NCBI GenBank assembly: GCA_045591035.1
Contig: JAZNSG010000053.1
Coordinates: forward strand, 1-22,934
Length of the DNA: 22,934 bases
Source of the DNA: SIG440 sp045591035
Lineage (GTDB): Bacteria > Bacillota > Clostridia > Monoglobales > Monoglobaceae
Direction of reading: 5' to 3'
In this document: positions 15,778 through 22,926 of the stretch, piece by piece
Layout: each line of letters opens with the position of its first letter
How positions within the stretch are numbered: position 1 is the stretch's first letter
Program-made: the position numbers and the translations under genes
The notes under the pieces: generated by a model
Databases searched by the model: none
Seen by the model: only the letters and a program-made list of their open reading frames with translations
What the model was told of the DNA's origin: nothing

Positions 15778-16824
15778 TTAAATATTTGGGTGGTCACCAC
15801 GGGATATAGTGACTTCATAGCCTATGCTTTCCATTCGGGATTTTAGGTCAGATAGACCTTCGGATGCTTCGCTTCCGGAAGAAACCTTGTTGTTATAAAG
15901 CATATATTTCTCTCGGACAGCTGTCGGTGAGAGATTGGGCATAACAACATTTGCTCCTGATAAAACGCCTTGTTCTCTGCCGTCCGGTGAAATTGTTCCC
16001 AATGCTGTTGTAGCGGGAAGCAAGACGGATTTTAACATAATCCGGGTCAGGGCAAGAAGAAAAAGTGTCAGGCTGAGACTTCCCTGAGTTTCGTTCTTAA
16101 AAGGGGTATCTTTGTGTGGGATAAACGGACCGATGCCCACCATATGGGGTTTCAGCTCATAAAGAAAAAGCATATCATCAGCAAGGGTATCGGGAGTTTG
16201 GTAGGGTGAACCCACCATAAACCCACAGCCCGTTTGAAAACCCAGCTCCTTAAGATTGAAAAGACATTCCTTTCGAGAGTCGAGAGTCTGAGACTCGGGG
16301 TGGAGCTTTTTGTAGTGGTTCGGATTTGCTGTTTCGTGTCGAAGCAGAAAACGGTCGGCTCCGGCACTTTTGTATGCCTCATAAGTCTTGCGGGGTTTTT
16401 CACCGATTGACAAGGTCACAGCACAGTCGGGATGCAAATCTTTTATGGATTTGATAATATCACAGACGGTTTCTTCGTCAAAGAACGGGTCTTCACCACC
16501 CTGAAGAACAAAGGTTCGAAAGCCTAAAGAATAGCCTTCCTTACAGCATTCGAGAATTTCGTCTTTTGACAGCCGGTAACGGTCTGCGTTTTTGTTGCTG
16601 CACCGAAGTCCGCAATAAAAACAATCCTGAGAACATATATTCGTAAATTCAATCAAACCACGTATATATATTTTGTTACCAAAAATCTTTTGGGAAATTT
16701 CCCTTGCCAAAGAACGGGCAAATTCCAAATCTTTTTCGGTATAGGTAGAGATAAGGACTGAAAATTCCTTATGAGAAAGCACTCCATCGTTTTCAAGTTT
16801 TTTGATTAATCCGATGTTATTCAA
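15778..16824 (-). CDS. hydE: [FeFe]-hydrogenase maturase HydE, radical SAM enzyme
   Basis: This 348-residue radical SAM enzyme acts after HydG, processing the Fe(CO)2CN-cysteine intermediate to form the diiron precursor loaded on HydF. The cluster motif CX3CX2C is at Cys64, Cys68 and Cys71 (CSQDCFYC), as in HydE, PylB and BioB relatives. The GGEDPFFDEE segment (about 109-118) and the late PATTALGTISPDGREQG segment fit HydE. The start appears to be TTG 16824, since no better ATG or GTG is in frame and the N-terminus aligns with other HydE proteins from memory. The ribosome site (AAAGGCGG) is only moderate. The gene lies 25 bases after the TM1266-type gene. Confidence 0.93.
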   Translation of the reverse strand: MNNIGLIKKLENDGVLSHKEFSVLISTYTEKDLEFARSLAREISQKIFGNKIYIRGLIEFTNICSQDCFYCGLRCSNKNADRYRLSKDEILECCKEGYSLGFRTFVLQGGEDPFFDEETVCDIIKSIKDLHPDCAVTLSIGEKPRKTYEAYKSAGADRFLLRHETANPNHYKKLHPESQTLDSRKECLFNLKELGFQTGCGFMVGSPYQTPDTLADDMLFLYELKPHMVGIGPFIPHKDTPFKNETQGSLSLTLFLLALTRIMLKSVLLPATTALGTISPDGREQGVLSGANVVMPNLSPTAVREKYMLYNNKVSSGSEASEGLSDLKSRMESIGYEVTISRGDHPNI

Positions 16825-16849
16825 TCTGTTCCGCCTTTCAATGCTATTA

Positions 16850-17092
16850 TTATTTTGAGTAAACGGTTTTCACGTTTACATCAGGAATCATACCGAGTTT
16901 CCCTGTTACAGCACCGATAATATCGTTGGGAGCATCCATAACAATACTCATAACCGAAAGATTTCTTTCTTTGTATGGGATACCCATTCTGCCAACAATA
17001 TATTGGTTGTGGTCGTGAAGAATACGGTTGATTTCCTCAGATGAGTCAATGTTGTTAATGATTATACCGATAATTGCAATTCGAGATTCCAT
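16850..17092 (-). CDS. TM1266-type [FeFe]-hydrogenase system regulator (ACT-like small protein)
   Basis: This 80-residue protein starts MESRIAIIGIIINN and has the beta-alpha-beta pattern of the small ACT-like family annotated as putative iron-only hydrogenase system regulator (TM1266 type), which is found beside hydE and hydG genes. It has no DNA-binding motif, so regulation, if real, may work through ligand binding or protein contact. ATG 17092 is chosen because GGAGGGAAG (about 17104-17096) precedes it. A longer reading to 17233 would run through the terminator hairpin of the leader and is rejected. It is the first gene of the operon. Confidence 0.85.
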   Translation of the reverse strand: MESRIAIIGIIINNIDSSEEINRILHDHNQYIVGRMGIPYKERNLSVMSIVMDAPNDIIGAVTGKLGMIPDVNVKTVYSK

Positions 17093-17104
17093 AAACTTCC
17101 CTCC

Positions 17105-17135
17105 AAAAAAATAGTTCTTTGCCGTGGCAAAGAAC
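17105..17135 (-). terminator. Leader terminator upstream of the hydrogenase maturation operon
   Basis: On the minus strand, GTTCTTTGC (17135-17127) and GCAAAGAAC (17122-17114) form a perfect 9-bp stem with a CACG loop, followed by TATTTTTTT. It lies between promoter and first gene, so it can only act as an attenuator. Confidence 0.8.
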
Positions 17136-17195
17136 AAAAATTTGAGCAATATATGTCTTTGCCTGAGAGTCAGATAACTCCTCATCCTTAGCAAG
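17105..17195 (-). promoter_or_regulatory. Candidate riboswitch or attenuator leader of the hydrogenase maturation operon
   Basis: The transcript should start near 17192 and end the leader just before the ribosome site. Read on the minus strand, the first half holds a small hairpin (GAGGAGT, loop, ACTCTC) followed by CTCTCAGGCAAA. The second half is an intrinsic terminator. The octamer GGCAAAGA (17163-17156) can instead pair with TCTTTGCC (17133-17126), the 5' arm of the terminator, so the two structures exclude each other. This is the usual logic of transcription-attenuating leaders. The CTCTCAGGCAAA run resembles the 3' strand of glycine aptamers, but the rest of that aptamer is not visible, so ligand and class are unknown. 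Confidence 0.6.
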
Positions 17196-17198
17196 TTT

Positions 17199-17227
17199 AT
17201 TCTAACATATAAAGCTTTTAAAGTCAA
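17199..17227 (-). promoter_or_regulatory. Promoter of the hydrogenase maturation operon
   Basis: On the minus strand TTGACT (17227-17222) and TAGAAT (17204-17199) are separated by 17 bases. Each box differs by one base from consensus. It diverges from the recD2 promoter 30 bases away. Confidence 0.75.
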
Positions 17228-17257
17228 GAGCAAACAGCAGTTTGAATATTGATTTTG

Positions 17258-17286
17258 TTGACAGTCATTGATATTCGGGGTATAAT
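17258..17286 (+). promoter_or_regulatory. Promoter of recD2
   Basis: Consensus TTGACA (17258-17263) and consensus TATAAT (17281-17286) are separated by exactly 17 bases, 30 bases before the recD2 start. Confidence 0.85.
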
Positions 17287-17316
17287 TGAAGAACAGATAA
17301 AGGTGGTGGAGATAAG

Positions 17317-19512
17317 TTGGAACAGCTTAAGGGAATGGTTGAAAGCGTTATATACGAAAACCCTACAAATGGGTATACAGTTTGTGATGTGTCCTCAGAG
17401 GGAAAGCTTTATACCATTACGGGATATATGCCGGGGCTTTCTGAGGGTGAGGTCATTGATGCAATCGGTGAATGGAAATCTCATCCCGAGTACGGCGAAC
17501 AGTTCAGTGTAAAGCAGTTTCAAAGGTATCTTCCCCAAAATGAGGATGAAATTGAACTTTATCTGGGCTCGGGGATTTTGCCCCATGTGGGGAAAAGCAC
17601 GGCAAGAAAGATTGTCGAGAAATTTGGAAAGGACGCCCTTGATATAATTGAAAATCAGCCCGAACGGTTAATGGAAATAAAAGGTCTTTCAAAGGCTAAG
17701 ATAGACGATATTTACAGACGGTATATTGAACAAATAGGGCTGAAAAAGATAATCTTATTTTTCCAGAAATTTGGGGTTTCGCCAAATCTTGCGGTTAAAG
17801 CATATAAAAATTTTGGTGAAAATATTGTTGCAGTTGTCTCGGAAAATCCTTTTGTTTTGAGCTGTATTGACGGATTTACATTTAAAATCTGTGACAGTAT
17901 CGCCACAGAGATGAACCTGCCCCGAAACTTTGCACCGAGGATTTTTTCCGGGATAAAAAGTGTGCTCCTTAATTCTGCATATTTGAATGGGCATACTTTT
18001 TTGCCAAAGGGTACCCTGGTGGGGTTGGCAAAGGCGTTTTTAGAGGTCGAAACCGACGAGGTTGAAGACGGTATTTCTGCTCTTTCTTTGAATGGAGAGG
18101 TTATAATTGAAAAACACGAGGAATTTGATGCGGTTTATCTGAAAATTTTCAGTGATGCAGAGAAAGGTGTAGCATCAAGGCTCAGGCAAATGAGCTCGGT
18201 GGTTTATGACCTGAGATATGAGGACGTTGAAAAACAAATCGAAGATGCCGAAGTGAAAAGTGGAATTTTGTTGGCTGATGCCCAAAAAGACGCAATTTGT
18301 TCGGTGCTTGAGAATACAGTATCAGTAATTACCGGTGGACCCGGTACGGGTAAAACTACCATTATAAACACAATTATACGAATAATGGAAGCTCAGGGAA
18401 AGACAGTGGCACTGACAGCACCTACAGGTCGTGCCGCAAAGCGTATGACTGAGGTGACGGGGGTTGAGGCAAAGACCATACACAGACTTCTTGAAAATAT
18501 GCCCTCGGATGGCGGAAACAGTGTGTGCTTTGCAAGGAATGAGAAAAATCCTTTGGACTGCGATATACTGATTGCAGATGAGATGTCAATGGTGGACATT
18601 CTTCTTATGCATAGTCTGCTTCTTGCTCTACCGCAAAAAGCCCGGCTCGTTATGGTGGGGGACTGTGACCAGCTTCCTGCGGTGGGTGCCGGAAACGTCT
18701 TAAGAGATATAATTGACAGTGATTCAGTAAGTTGCATAAAGCTTAAAGAAATCTTCCGTCAGGCAAAGGAGAGCATGATAGTTGTTAACGCCCACCGGAT
18801 AAACCGGGGGGAAATGCCCTATTGCAACGATGCGGATAATGACTTTTTTATGATTAACTGCAGCGATGGCGAATATATATGTGAGTCCATAGCGGGTCTT
18901 TGTCGTGACAGACTTCCGAAAGCTTATGGAGTTGACAGCATATCCCAGATTCAGGTTCTTACTCCAACCCGAAAGGGCGTTATAGGAGTGCAGAATCTTA
19001 ACGACATATTGCAAAAAAGCCTGAACCCACAGCTACCAAAGGCGTCAAAGGTAATAAGCGGAGGTTGTACCTTCAGGGTTGGGGATAAGGTTATGCAAAA
19101 CAAAAACAACTACAACCTTGAATGGACAAGAACCGATACCCATGAAAAGGGAATGGGAGTATTCAATGGTGATGTGGGTTTTGTCACGGACATAAGTATG
19201 ATTAAAAAGACCCTTACTGTTGAGTTTGATGACCGTCGGGTTGATTATGAACTTGGGTCTCTTGAAGAGCTTGAACTTGCCTATGCTGTGACAGTACATA
19301 AAAGTCAGGGAAGTGAATTTGATGTTGTGATCATGCCGGTCTTTGATACGCACAAGCTTCTTATGACACGGAATCTGATTTACACAGCCATAACCCGTGC
19401 AAAAAAGCTGGTTATCTTGATAGGGAAAGAAGAAATCCTTAAACAGTTCGTAGACAATAACAATATTCAAAAGCGATATTCCGGACTGAGGGATAAACTT
19501 TATATAAGATAA
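17317..19512 (+). CDS. recD2: RecD2-type SF1B DNA helicase
   Basis: This 731-residue enzyme should unwind DNA 5' to 3' using ATP and help in repair or replication-fork maintenance, without RecBC. The N-terminal third carries the RecD2-specific OB-like and helix-hairpin-helix region, including SGILPHVGKSTARKIVEKFG and a second HhH near 118-130. The motor motifs are in order: Walker A GGPGTGKTT (340-348), TAPTGRAAKRM (367-377), Walker B DEMSM (421-425), GDCDQLPAVGAG (448-459), and HKSQGSEF (661-668) with YTAITRAKK (689-697). Length matches Gram-positive RecD2. The start is TTG 17317, preceded by AGGTGG (about 17301-17306). It is monocistronic, with promoter and terminator. Confidence 0.94.
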   Translation: MEQLKGMVESVIYENPTNGYTVCDVSSEGKLYTITGYMPGLSEGEVIDAIGEWKSHPEYGEQFSVKQFQRYLPQNEDEIELYLGSGILPHVGKSTARKIVEKFGKDALDIIENQPERLMEIKGLSKAKIDDIYRRYIEQIGLKKIILFFQKFGVSPNLAVKAYKNFGENIVAVVSENPFVLSCIDGFTFKICDSIATEMNLPRNFAPRIFSGIKSVLLNSAYLNGHTFLPKGTLVGLAKAFLEVETDEVEDGISALSLNGEVIIEKHEEFDAVYLKIFSDAEKGVASRLRQMSSVVYDLRYEDVEKQIEDAEVKSGILLADAQKDAICSVLENTVSVITGGPGTGKTTIINTIIRIMEAQGKTVALTAPTGRAAKRMTEVTGVEAKTIHRLLENMPSDGGNSVCFARNEKNPLDCDILIADEMSMVDILLMHSLLLALPQKARLVMVGDCDQLPAVGAGNVLRDIIDSDSVSCIKLKEIFRQAKESMIVVNAHRINRGEMPYCNDADNDFFMINCSDGEYICESIAGLCRDRLPKAYGVDSISQIQVLTPTRKGVIGVQNLNDILQKSLNPQLPKASKVISGGCTFRVGDKVMQNKNNYNLEWTRTDTHEKGMGVFNGDVGFVTDISMIKKTLTVEFDDRRVDYELGSLEELELAYAVTVHKSQGSEFDVVIMPVFDTHKLLMTRNLIYTAITRAKKLVILIGKEEILKQFVDNNNIQKRYSGLRDKLYIR

Positions 19513-19542
19513 AAGCAGTGGAGACAAGTCCACTGCTTTTTT
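19511..19542 (+). terminator. Intrinsic terminator after recD2
   Basis: A perfect 12-bp stem (19511-19522 with 19529-19540) closes a GACAAG loop and runs into TTTTTT. It begins within the stop codon of recD2. Confidence 0.9.
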
Positions 19543-19552
19543 AATTATTTAT

Positions 19553-19755
19553 AATGAATGTATCTTAGGGAAAAACGTAAAATACGGTTTCCCCTGTCAA
19601 AACTTTGTTTTGACTGAGAAATTGCAAAGCAATTTCCTGATACTTCATTGAAACGAGGTTCTCGAAAATTCTTTTACAAAAGAATTTTCACGACAGCAAA
19701 ACCCTTGCTGTCGCGAAATAGCGTATTCGCGCTATTTCGATAAAGAACACTCGTT
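19553..19755. repeat. Tandem multibranch hairpin element (two consecutive units of three hairpins)
   Basis: Unit A: an outer stem AATGAATGTATC (19553-19564) / GATACTTCATT (19639-19649), with one bulge, encloses three hairpins at 19568-19593, 19596-19614 (perfect 8 bp) and 19618-19636 (perfect 8 bp). Unit B: an outer stem AACGAGGTTC (19652-19661) / GAACACTCGTT (19745-19755), with one bulge, encloses hairpins at 19664-19689 (11 bp), 19691-19713 (9 bp) and 19714-19739 (10 bp). Both outer stems and the inner hairpins are perfect or nearly so. It lies between two convergent genes and contains no ORF. It may be a MITE-like palindromic repeat or a structured RNA; strand is unknown. Confidence 0.75.
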
Positions 19756-20188
19756 ATAAATAGCATCTGATGTCTTTTGCCAGGCTGCTCTCAAGCTCTA
19801 TGAGTTCTTTTGCATAGCTTTTTGCGTCCTCGGATGCGGCGGCATACTGATTCAGGTAGCGGCTCAGGGATTTAACACCCATATCACAACCGTCGGTCAT
19901 AAGGTCAGCGATGGTTTTGTCGTTGTTGTCCATAGCAAGCATAACATTTGTTTTCAGCCACGACATACCCTTTGCCATTGGGTTTGGCTCTTTAGGCTCG
20001 TCGTGAAAGCTGTTTAGCATTTCGTGGATTTTGCTTCCAAGCTGTTGGTGTTTTTCTTTTGATTCATTAAGAATCTGAGAAAGTTTTTCGCACTTTACCT
20101 TATCTAAAACCTGGTCAATGGAATCTACTCCCATTTTTACTCCTGCATCACATTCTCTTAGCAATTTTATTGTATCGTCACCTATCAT
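19754..20188 (-). CDS. Conserved clostridial helical protein (DUF2383-like), function unknown
   Basis: This 144-residue protein is almost entirely helical, with no signal peptide or membrane segment. It begins MIGDDTIKLLRECDAGVKMG and has a central PMAKGMSWLKTNVMLAMD segment (about 70-87) and a late GVKSLSRYLNQY segment. From memory it matches a widespread conserved hypothetical of Clostridia; the paired-helix pattern recalls the ferritin-like DUF2383 fold, but ligand residues are not clear. ATG 20188 follows AAAGGAGAG. Its stop codon TAA overlaps the right arm of the hairpin element by two bases, so the element abuts the gene end. No clear promoter was identified on its upstream side. Confidence 0.7.
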   Translation of the reverse strand: MIGDDTIKLLRECDAGVKMGVDSIDQVLDKVKCEKLSQILNESKEKHQQLGSKIHEMLNSFHDEPKEPNPMAKGMSWLKTNVMLAMDNNDKTIADLMTDGCDMGVKSLSRYLNQYAAASEDAKSYAKELIELESSLAKDIRCYL

Positions 20189-20220
20189 AAAAACTCTCCT
20201 TTTCAGTATTTAAACTTATT

Positions 20221-20248
20221 TTGTCCGTTAATTTGAAAAATATATACT
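20221..20248 (+). promoter_or_regulatory. Possible enolase promoter
   Basis: TTGTCC (20221-20226) and TATACT (20243-20248) are separated by 16 bases, 57 bases before the enolase start. The -35 box is weak. Confidence 0.4.
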
Positions 20249-20304
20249 AAAAGCCAAAAAATTGGGACATAATGAACTCAAAGAACAAAGGAAGGAGTAA
20301 TTTT

Positions 20305-21618
20305 ATGAAAAATTACATTGCTATTGAGGGCGTAGCTGCACGGGAAATCCTGGATTCAAGAGGCAACCCGACTGTTGAGGTTGAGGTGTATGTTGAGGGG
20401 GATTTTGTGGGACGCGCATCGGTCCCGTCGGGTGCGTCTACGGGAGCTTTTGAAGCTTGTGAACTCAGGGATGATGACCCCACAAGGTATATGGGAAGAG
20501 GTGTTTTGAGAGCTGTAAAAAATGTAAACGGTGAGATTGCGGATGCTTTGTTGGGCTGCAATGTGTTGGATCAGCCCGAAATAGACCGGATAATGATTAA
20601 CCTGGACGGAACAAAAAACAAGTCACGACTTGGGGCAAATGCAATTCTGGCAGTTTCACTTGCTTGTGCAAAGGCAGCGGCTTGTGCGTTGGGGCTAAGC
20701 CTTTACAACTATATCGGGGGAGTGAATGCGAAAACTCTGCCCGTTCCTATGATGAATATTATAAATGGTGGGAAACATGCAGACAATTCGGTCAGCTGTC
20801 AGGAGTTTATGATTATGCCGGTTGGCGCAAAAAGCTTTTCTGAAGCTCTCAGATGGTGCAGTGAGGTTTTCCACACATTAAAAGGCATTTTGAAAGATAA
20901 AGGATATTCAACAGCTGTCGGAGATGAGGGCGGCTTTGCTCCAAATTTTAAAGAAGACGAAGAAGCCATTCAGGTGATAATTGAGGCAATAGAAAAATCA
21001 GGATTTCGTGCAGGGGCGGATTTTAAAATTGCCCTTGACCCTGCTTCAACCGAAATGTACGAAGAGGCAAAGAAAGCGGGAGAGACAGGGAAATATCTTT
21101 TCTGGAAAACGGGAAAGCTTTTGACAGCCGAGGAAATGGTGGAATTTTGGGCAGACTGGGTTTCAAAGTATCCCATAATTTCAATCGAAGATGCTATGGC
21201 AGAAGAGGACTGGAACGGATGGGACCTTTTGACGAAACGCCTTGAGGGCAAGGTGCAGCTTGTGGGTGATGATTTGTTTGTGACAAATCCCGAAAGACTG
21301 AAAAAAGGGATCGACCTTGGTGTGGCAAATTCAATTCTTATAAAGGTCAACCAGATAGGAACTCTGACAGAAACCTTAGATGCCATAGAAATGGCAAATC
21401 GTGCGGGGTACACAGCAGTAACATCTCACCGAAGCGGTGAAACAGAGGACACAACAGTTTCGGATATTGCGGTTGCTACAAATTCGGGTCAGATAAAAAC
21501 GGGAGCTCCATCCCGCACAGACAGAACGGCAAAGTATAACCGGCTTTTGCGCATTGAAGAAGAACTTGGTGAGACAGCACAGTATTTGGGAGAAAAGGCT
21601 TGGTTTAACTTAGATTAA
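20305..21618 (+). CDS. eno: Enolase (phosphopyruvate hydratase)
   Basis: This 437-residue glycolytic enzyme interconverts 2-phosphoglycerate and phosphoenolpyruvate. Catalytic and metal-binding residues are visible: His158 (GGKHADN), Glu167, Glu208 (GDEGGFAPN), the catalytic base Lys347 (ILIKVNQIGT), and Mg ligands Asp245, Glu295 and Asp322 or Asp323. The SHRSGETEDTT segment (374-384) and KTGAPSRTDR segment (398-407) are typical. Length is normal. ATG 20305 is chosen because AGGAG (20293-20297) precedes it and MKNYIAIEGV aligns with other enolases; an upstream ATG at 20272 is in frame but lacks a ribosome site. It stands alone rather than in a glycolytic gap-pgk-tpi operon. Confidence 0.96.
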   Translation: MKNYIAIEGVAAREILDSRGNPTVEVEVYVEGDFVGRASVPSGASTGAFEACELRDDDPTRYMGRGVLRAVKNVNGEIADALLGCNVLDQPEIDRIMINLDGTKNKSRLGANAILAVSLACAKAAACALGLSLYNYIGGVNAKTLPVPMMNIINGGKHADNSVSCQEFMIMPVGAKSFSEALRWCSEVFHTLKGILKDKGYSTAVGDEGGFAPNFKEDEEAIQVIIEAIEKSGFRAGADFKIALDPASTEMYEEAKKAGETGKYLFWKTGKLLTAEEMVEFWADWVSKYPIISIEDAMAEEDWNGWDLLTKRLEGKVQLVGDDLFVTNPERLKKGIDLGVANSILIKVNQIGTLTETLDAIEMANRAGYTAVTSHRSGETEDTTVSDIAVATNSGQIKTGAPSRTDRTAKYNRLLRIEEELGETAQYLGEKAWFNLD

Positions 21619-21638
21619 GGGGAAAGTTCGGACTCTTT

Positions 21639-21683
21639 AGCGGTAAGCTGACTTTTTTGTCGGTTTACCGCTGTTTCTTTTTT
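21639..21683 (+). terminator. Intrinsic terminator after enolase
   Basis: A 14-bp stem (21639-21652 with 21659-21672, two G-U pairs) closes a T6 loop and is followed by GTTTCTTTTTT. Confidence 0.85.
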
Positions 21684-21708
21684 GTGAAACTCTTTGAGGA
21701 CAGCCTTT

Positions 21709-21742
21709 TTCGACAAAAGGTAAAGATTTTCATTTGTATAAT
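21709..21742 (+). promoter_or_regulatory. Putative Spo0A-dependent sigma-A promoter of the spoIIE-like gene
   Basis: TTCGACA (21709-21715) is a perfect match to the Spo0A box and overlaps the -35-like TCGACA. The -10 box TATAAT (21737-21742) is 21 bases away. This long spacing, with a Spo0A box on the -35, is the layout known for spoIIE and spoIIG in Bacillus subtilis. Spo0A binding is inferred. Confidence 0.65.
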
Positions 21743-21776
21743 GGAAAAAAATGGAAAAAACAAAGGAGAAATAATT

Positions 21777-22679
21777 ATGGCGGAGGCAAATGTATATTCC
21801 TGCGATGTGAAAGAGAAAAAAGAGACGTCAGCAGAGAGCAGTCAAGTGCGAAAAAACAGATTGGATTTTTTTATTCGGTGTTTAGGGATTCTTATGAGTA
21901 TGGCTATGCCGGTTTCGGGAATGGCACCTTTTGGGATTTCATTTTTGGCACAGGAAAAGTCTTTTTCCCTAAAGGCAGTAGTAACTTTCTTCATGGTGAG
22001 CCTGGGCAGTATGATTGCTTGCGGACGAATTGAGATGGTGAAATACATAGTGGCGGGTGTTCTTTATCTGGGAGTGCTGTTTGTTTTGAAAAAAGGAGTT
22101 ATGGTAAACAGTATGACCGCAGGAATTTTGGCAGGTATGAGTATTCTGGTATCCGGATTGGTTGTGCTTTTTATTCAGGGCCAGTCACTTTGGGGATGGC
22201 TTTTGCTTATATGCGAAGTTGTTATGGTGGTTGCAGGTACATTTATGATGGAGAGGGGCGGAGAATTCTTAAGAAATCACGAGTTAAAGCTTGAGGATAC
22301 AGATGCAGACACAAAACTGAGTATCGGAGCATTGACCGCAGTGGCGATTCTGAGCTTAAAGGAACTTTATCTTGGAGCGGACCTTTCTGTTATGAATTGT
22401 GCGGCATCGGTGTTGTTGCTTATAATATCCCAAGGCTGTGGGATAGGATATTCCACCGGAGCCGGGGTGGTTTTAGGGCTGGTTTGCGGAATAGGCAGTG
22501 ACTTTTTTATGCCCATACTTGGGGCGTTTGCGTTTTGTGGGTTTGTTTCCGGCGCTTTTTCGAGGTTTGGAAAAGGTGGCGTTATTTCAGGCCTTGTTCT
22601 TGCCAATGGGATAATGGTTATCTATACAAACAGCGCAGTAGAGGCTGTTTTGTCTTTGTTTGAGGTTGTTGTATCATGA
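21777..22679 (+). CDS. SpoIIE-like N-terminal membrane domain, lacking the PP2C phosphatase (possible pseudogene)
   Basis: This 300-residue multi-pass membrane protein matches the about ten-helix N-terminal region of stage II sporulation protein E: an FGISFLA segment near residues 50-60, a MVKYIVAGVLYLGVLF segment, and a conserved GCGIGYSTGAGVVLGLVCG run (about 218-236). It also has the late GKGGVISGLVLANG segment. Full SpoIIE is about 800 residues and adds a central domain and a PP2C phosphatase that activates sigma F. Both are missing: the frame ends TCA TGA at 22677-22679 right at the last expected helix. A neighbouring frame continues only 13 more codons with SpoIIE-like hydrophobic sequence, so a single frameshift does not restore it. 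ATG 21777 follows AAAGGAGAA. Without the phosphatase it should not serve as sporulation SpoIIE. Confidence 0.75.
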   Translation: MAEANVYSCDVKEKKETSAESSQVRKNRLDFFIRCLGILMSMAMPVSGMAPFGISFLAQEKSFSLKAVVTFFMVSLGSMIACGRIEMVKYIVAGVLYLGVLFVLKKGVMVNSMTAGILAGMSILVSGLVVLFIQGQSLWGWLLLICEVVMVVAGTFMMERGGEFLRNHELKLEDTDADTKLSIGALTAVAILSLKELYLGADLSVMNCAASVLLLIISQGCGIGYSTGAGVVLGLVCGIGSDFFMPILGAFAFCGFVSGAFSRFGKGGVISGLVLANGIMVIYTNSAVEAVLSLFEVVVS

Positions 22680-22734
22680 GCATAATGGGAATGTATCTAA
22701 GGAAGAGGCTGATATGATTTGTTTAAATTATTTG

Positions 22735-22768
22735 GATAACCTATAATTTTGTAGGTTGTCTTTTTTTT
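22735..22768 (+). terminator. Intrinsic terminator after the SpoIIE-like gene
   Basis: A 9-bp stem (22735-22743 with 22752-22760, one G-U pair) closes an 8-base loop and is followed by T8. It lies 55 bases after the truncated frame. Confidence 0.85.
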
Positions 22769-22826
22769 GGTTTTTGGGTTGTTGGATTTGTATATGTCAG
22801 ATTGTTTTTATTTATTTTTTATTTTA

Positions 22827-22868
22827 TTGAATACCAAATAGAAAGCTTTATATACCATGACTGGTATA
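22827..22868 (+). promoter_or_regulatory. Possible promoter and operator for the next gene
   Basis: TTGAAT (22827-22832) and TATATA (22849-22854) are separated by 16 bases. An 18-bp palindrome, TATACCA (22851-22857) TGAC TGGTATA (22862-22868), starts inside the -10 box, as an operator would. The regulator is unknown. The surrounding 22680-22926 stretch is AT-rich and otherwise shows only the preceding terminator. Confidence 0.5.
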
Positions 22869-22926
22869 GTATTGTTGTGGAACAAAAAGTTTCAACAAAT
22901 AAAAATATAATATGAGGTGTTTAAAT

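Noticed and set aside
17136..17195. A complete glycine riboswitch upstream of the hyd operon
   Set aside because: Only CTCTCAGGCAAA resembles the glycine aptamer. The transcribed leader is too short for its other conserved strands, and they are not visible.
17093..17233. N-terminal extension of the TM1266-type protein to 127 residues
   Set aside because: The extension would be translated from the attenuator hairpin and promoter region, and the family length and ribosome site support the 80-residue form.
19568..19739. The run of hairpins as a CRISPR array
   Set aside because: The units differ in sequence and length, there are no identical repeats or regular spacers, and no cas gene is nearby.
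22676..22717. A simple frameshift as the cause of the short SpoIIE
   Set aside because: The alternative frame continues only 13 codons before another stop, and the following sequence is an AT-rich terminator region rather than a phosphatase domain.
22906..22911. TATAAT before the last start codon as a promoter -10 box
   Set aside because: It lies only two bases before the ribosome site and lacks a -35 box at a suitable distance; the upstream pair at 22827-22854 fits better.
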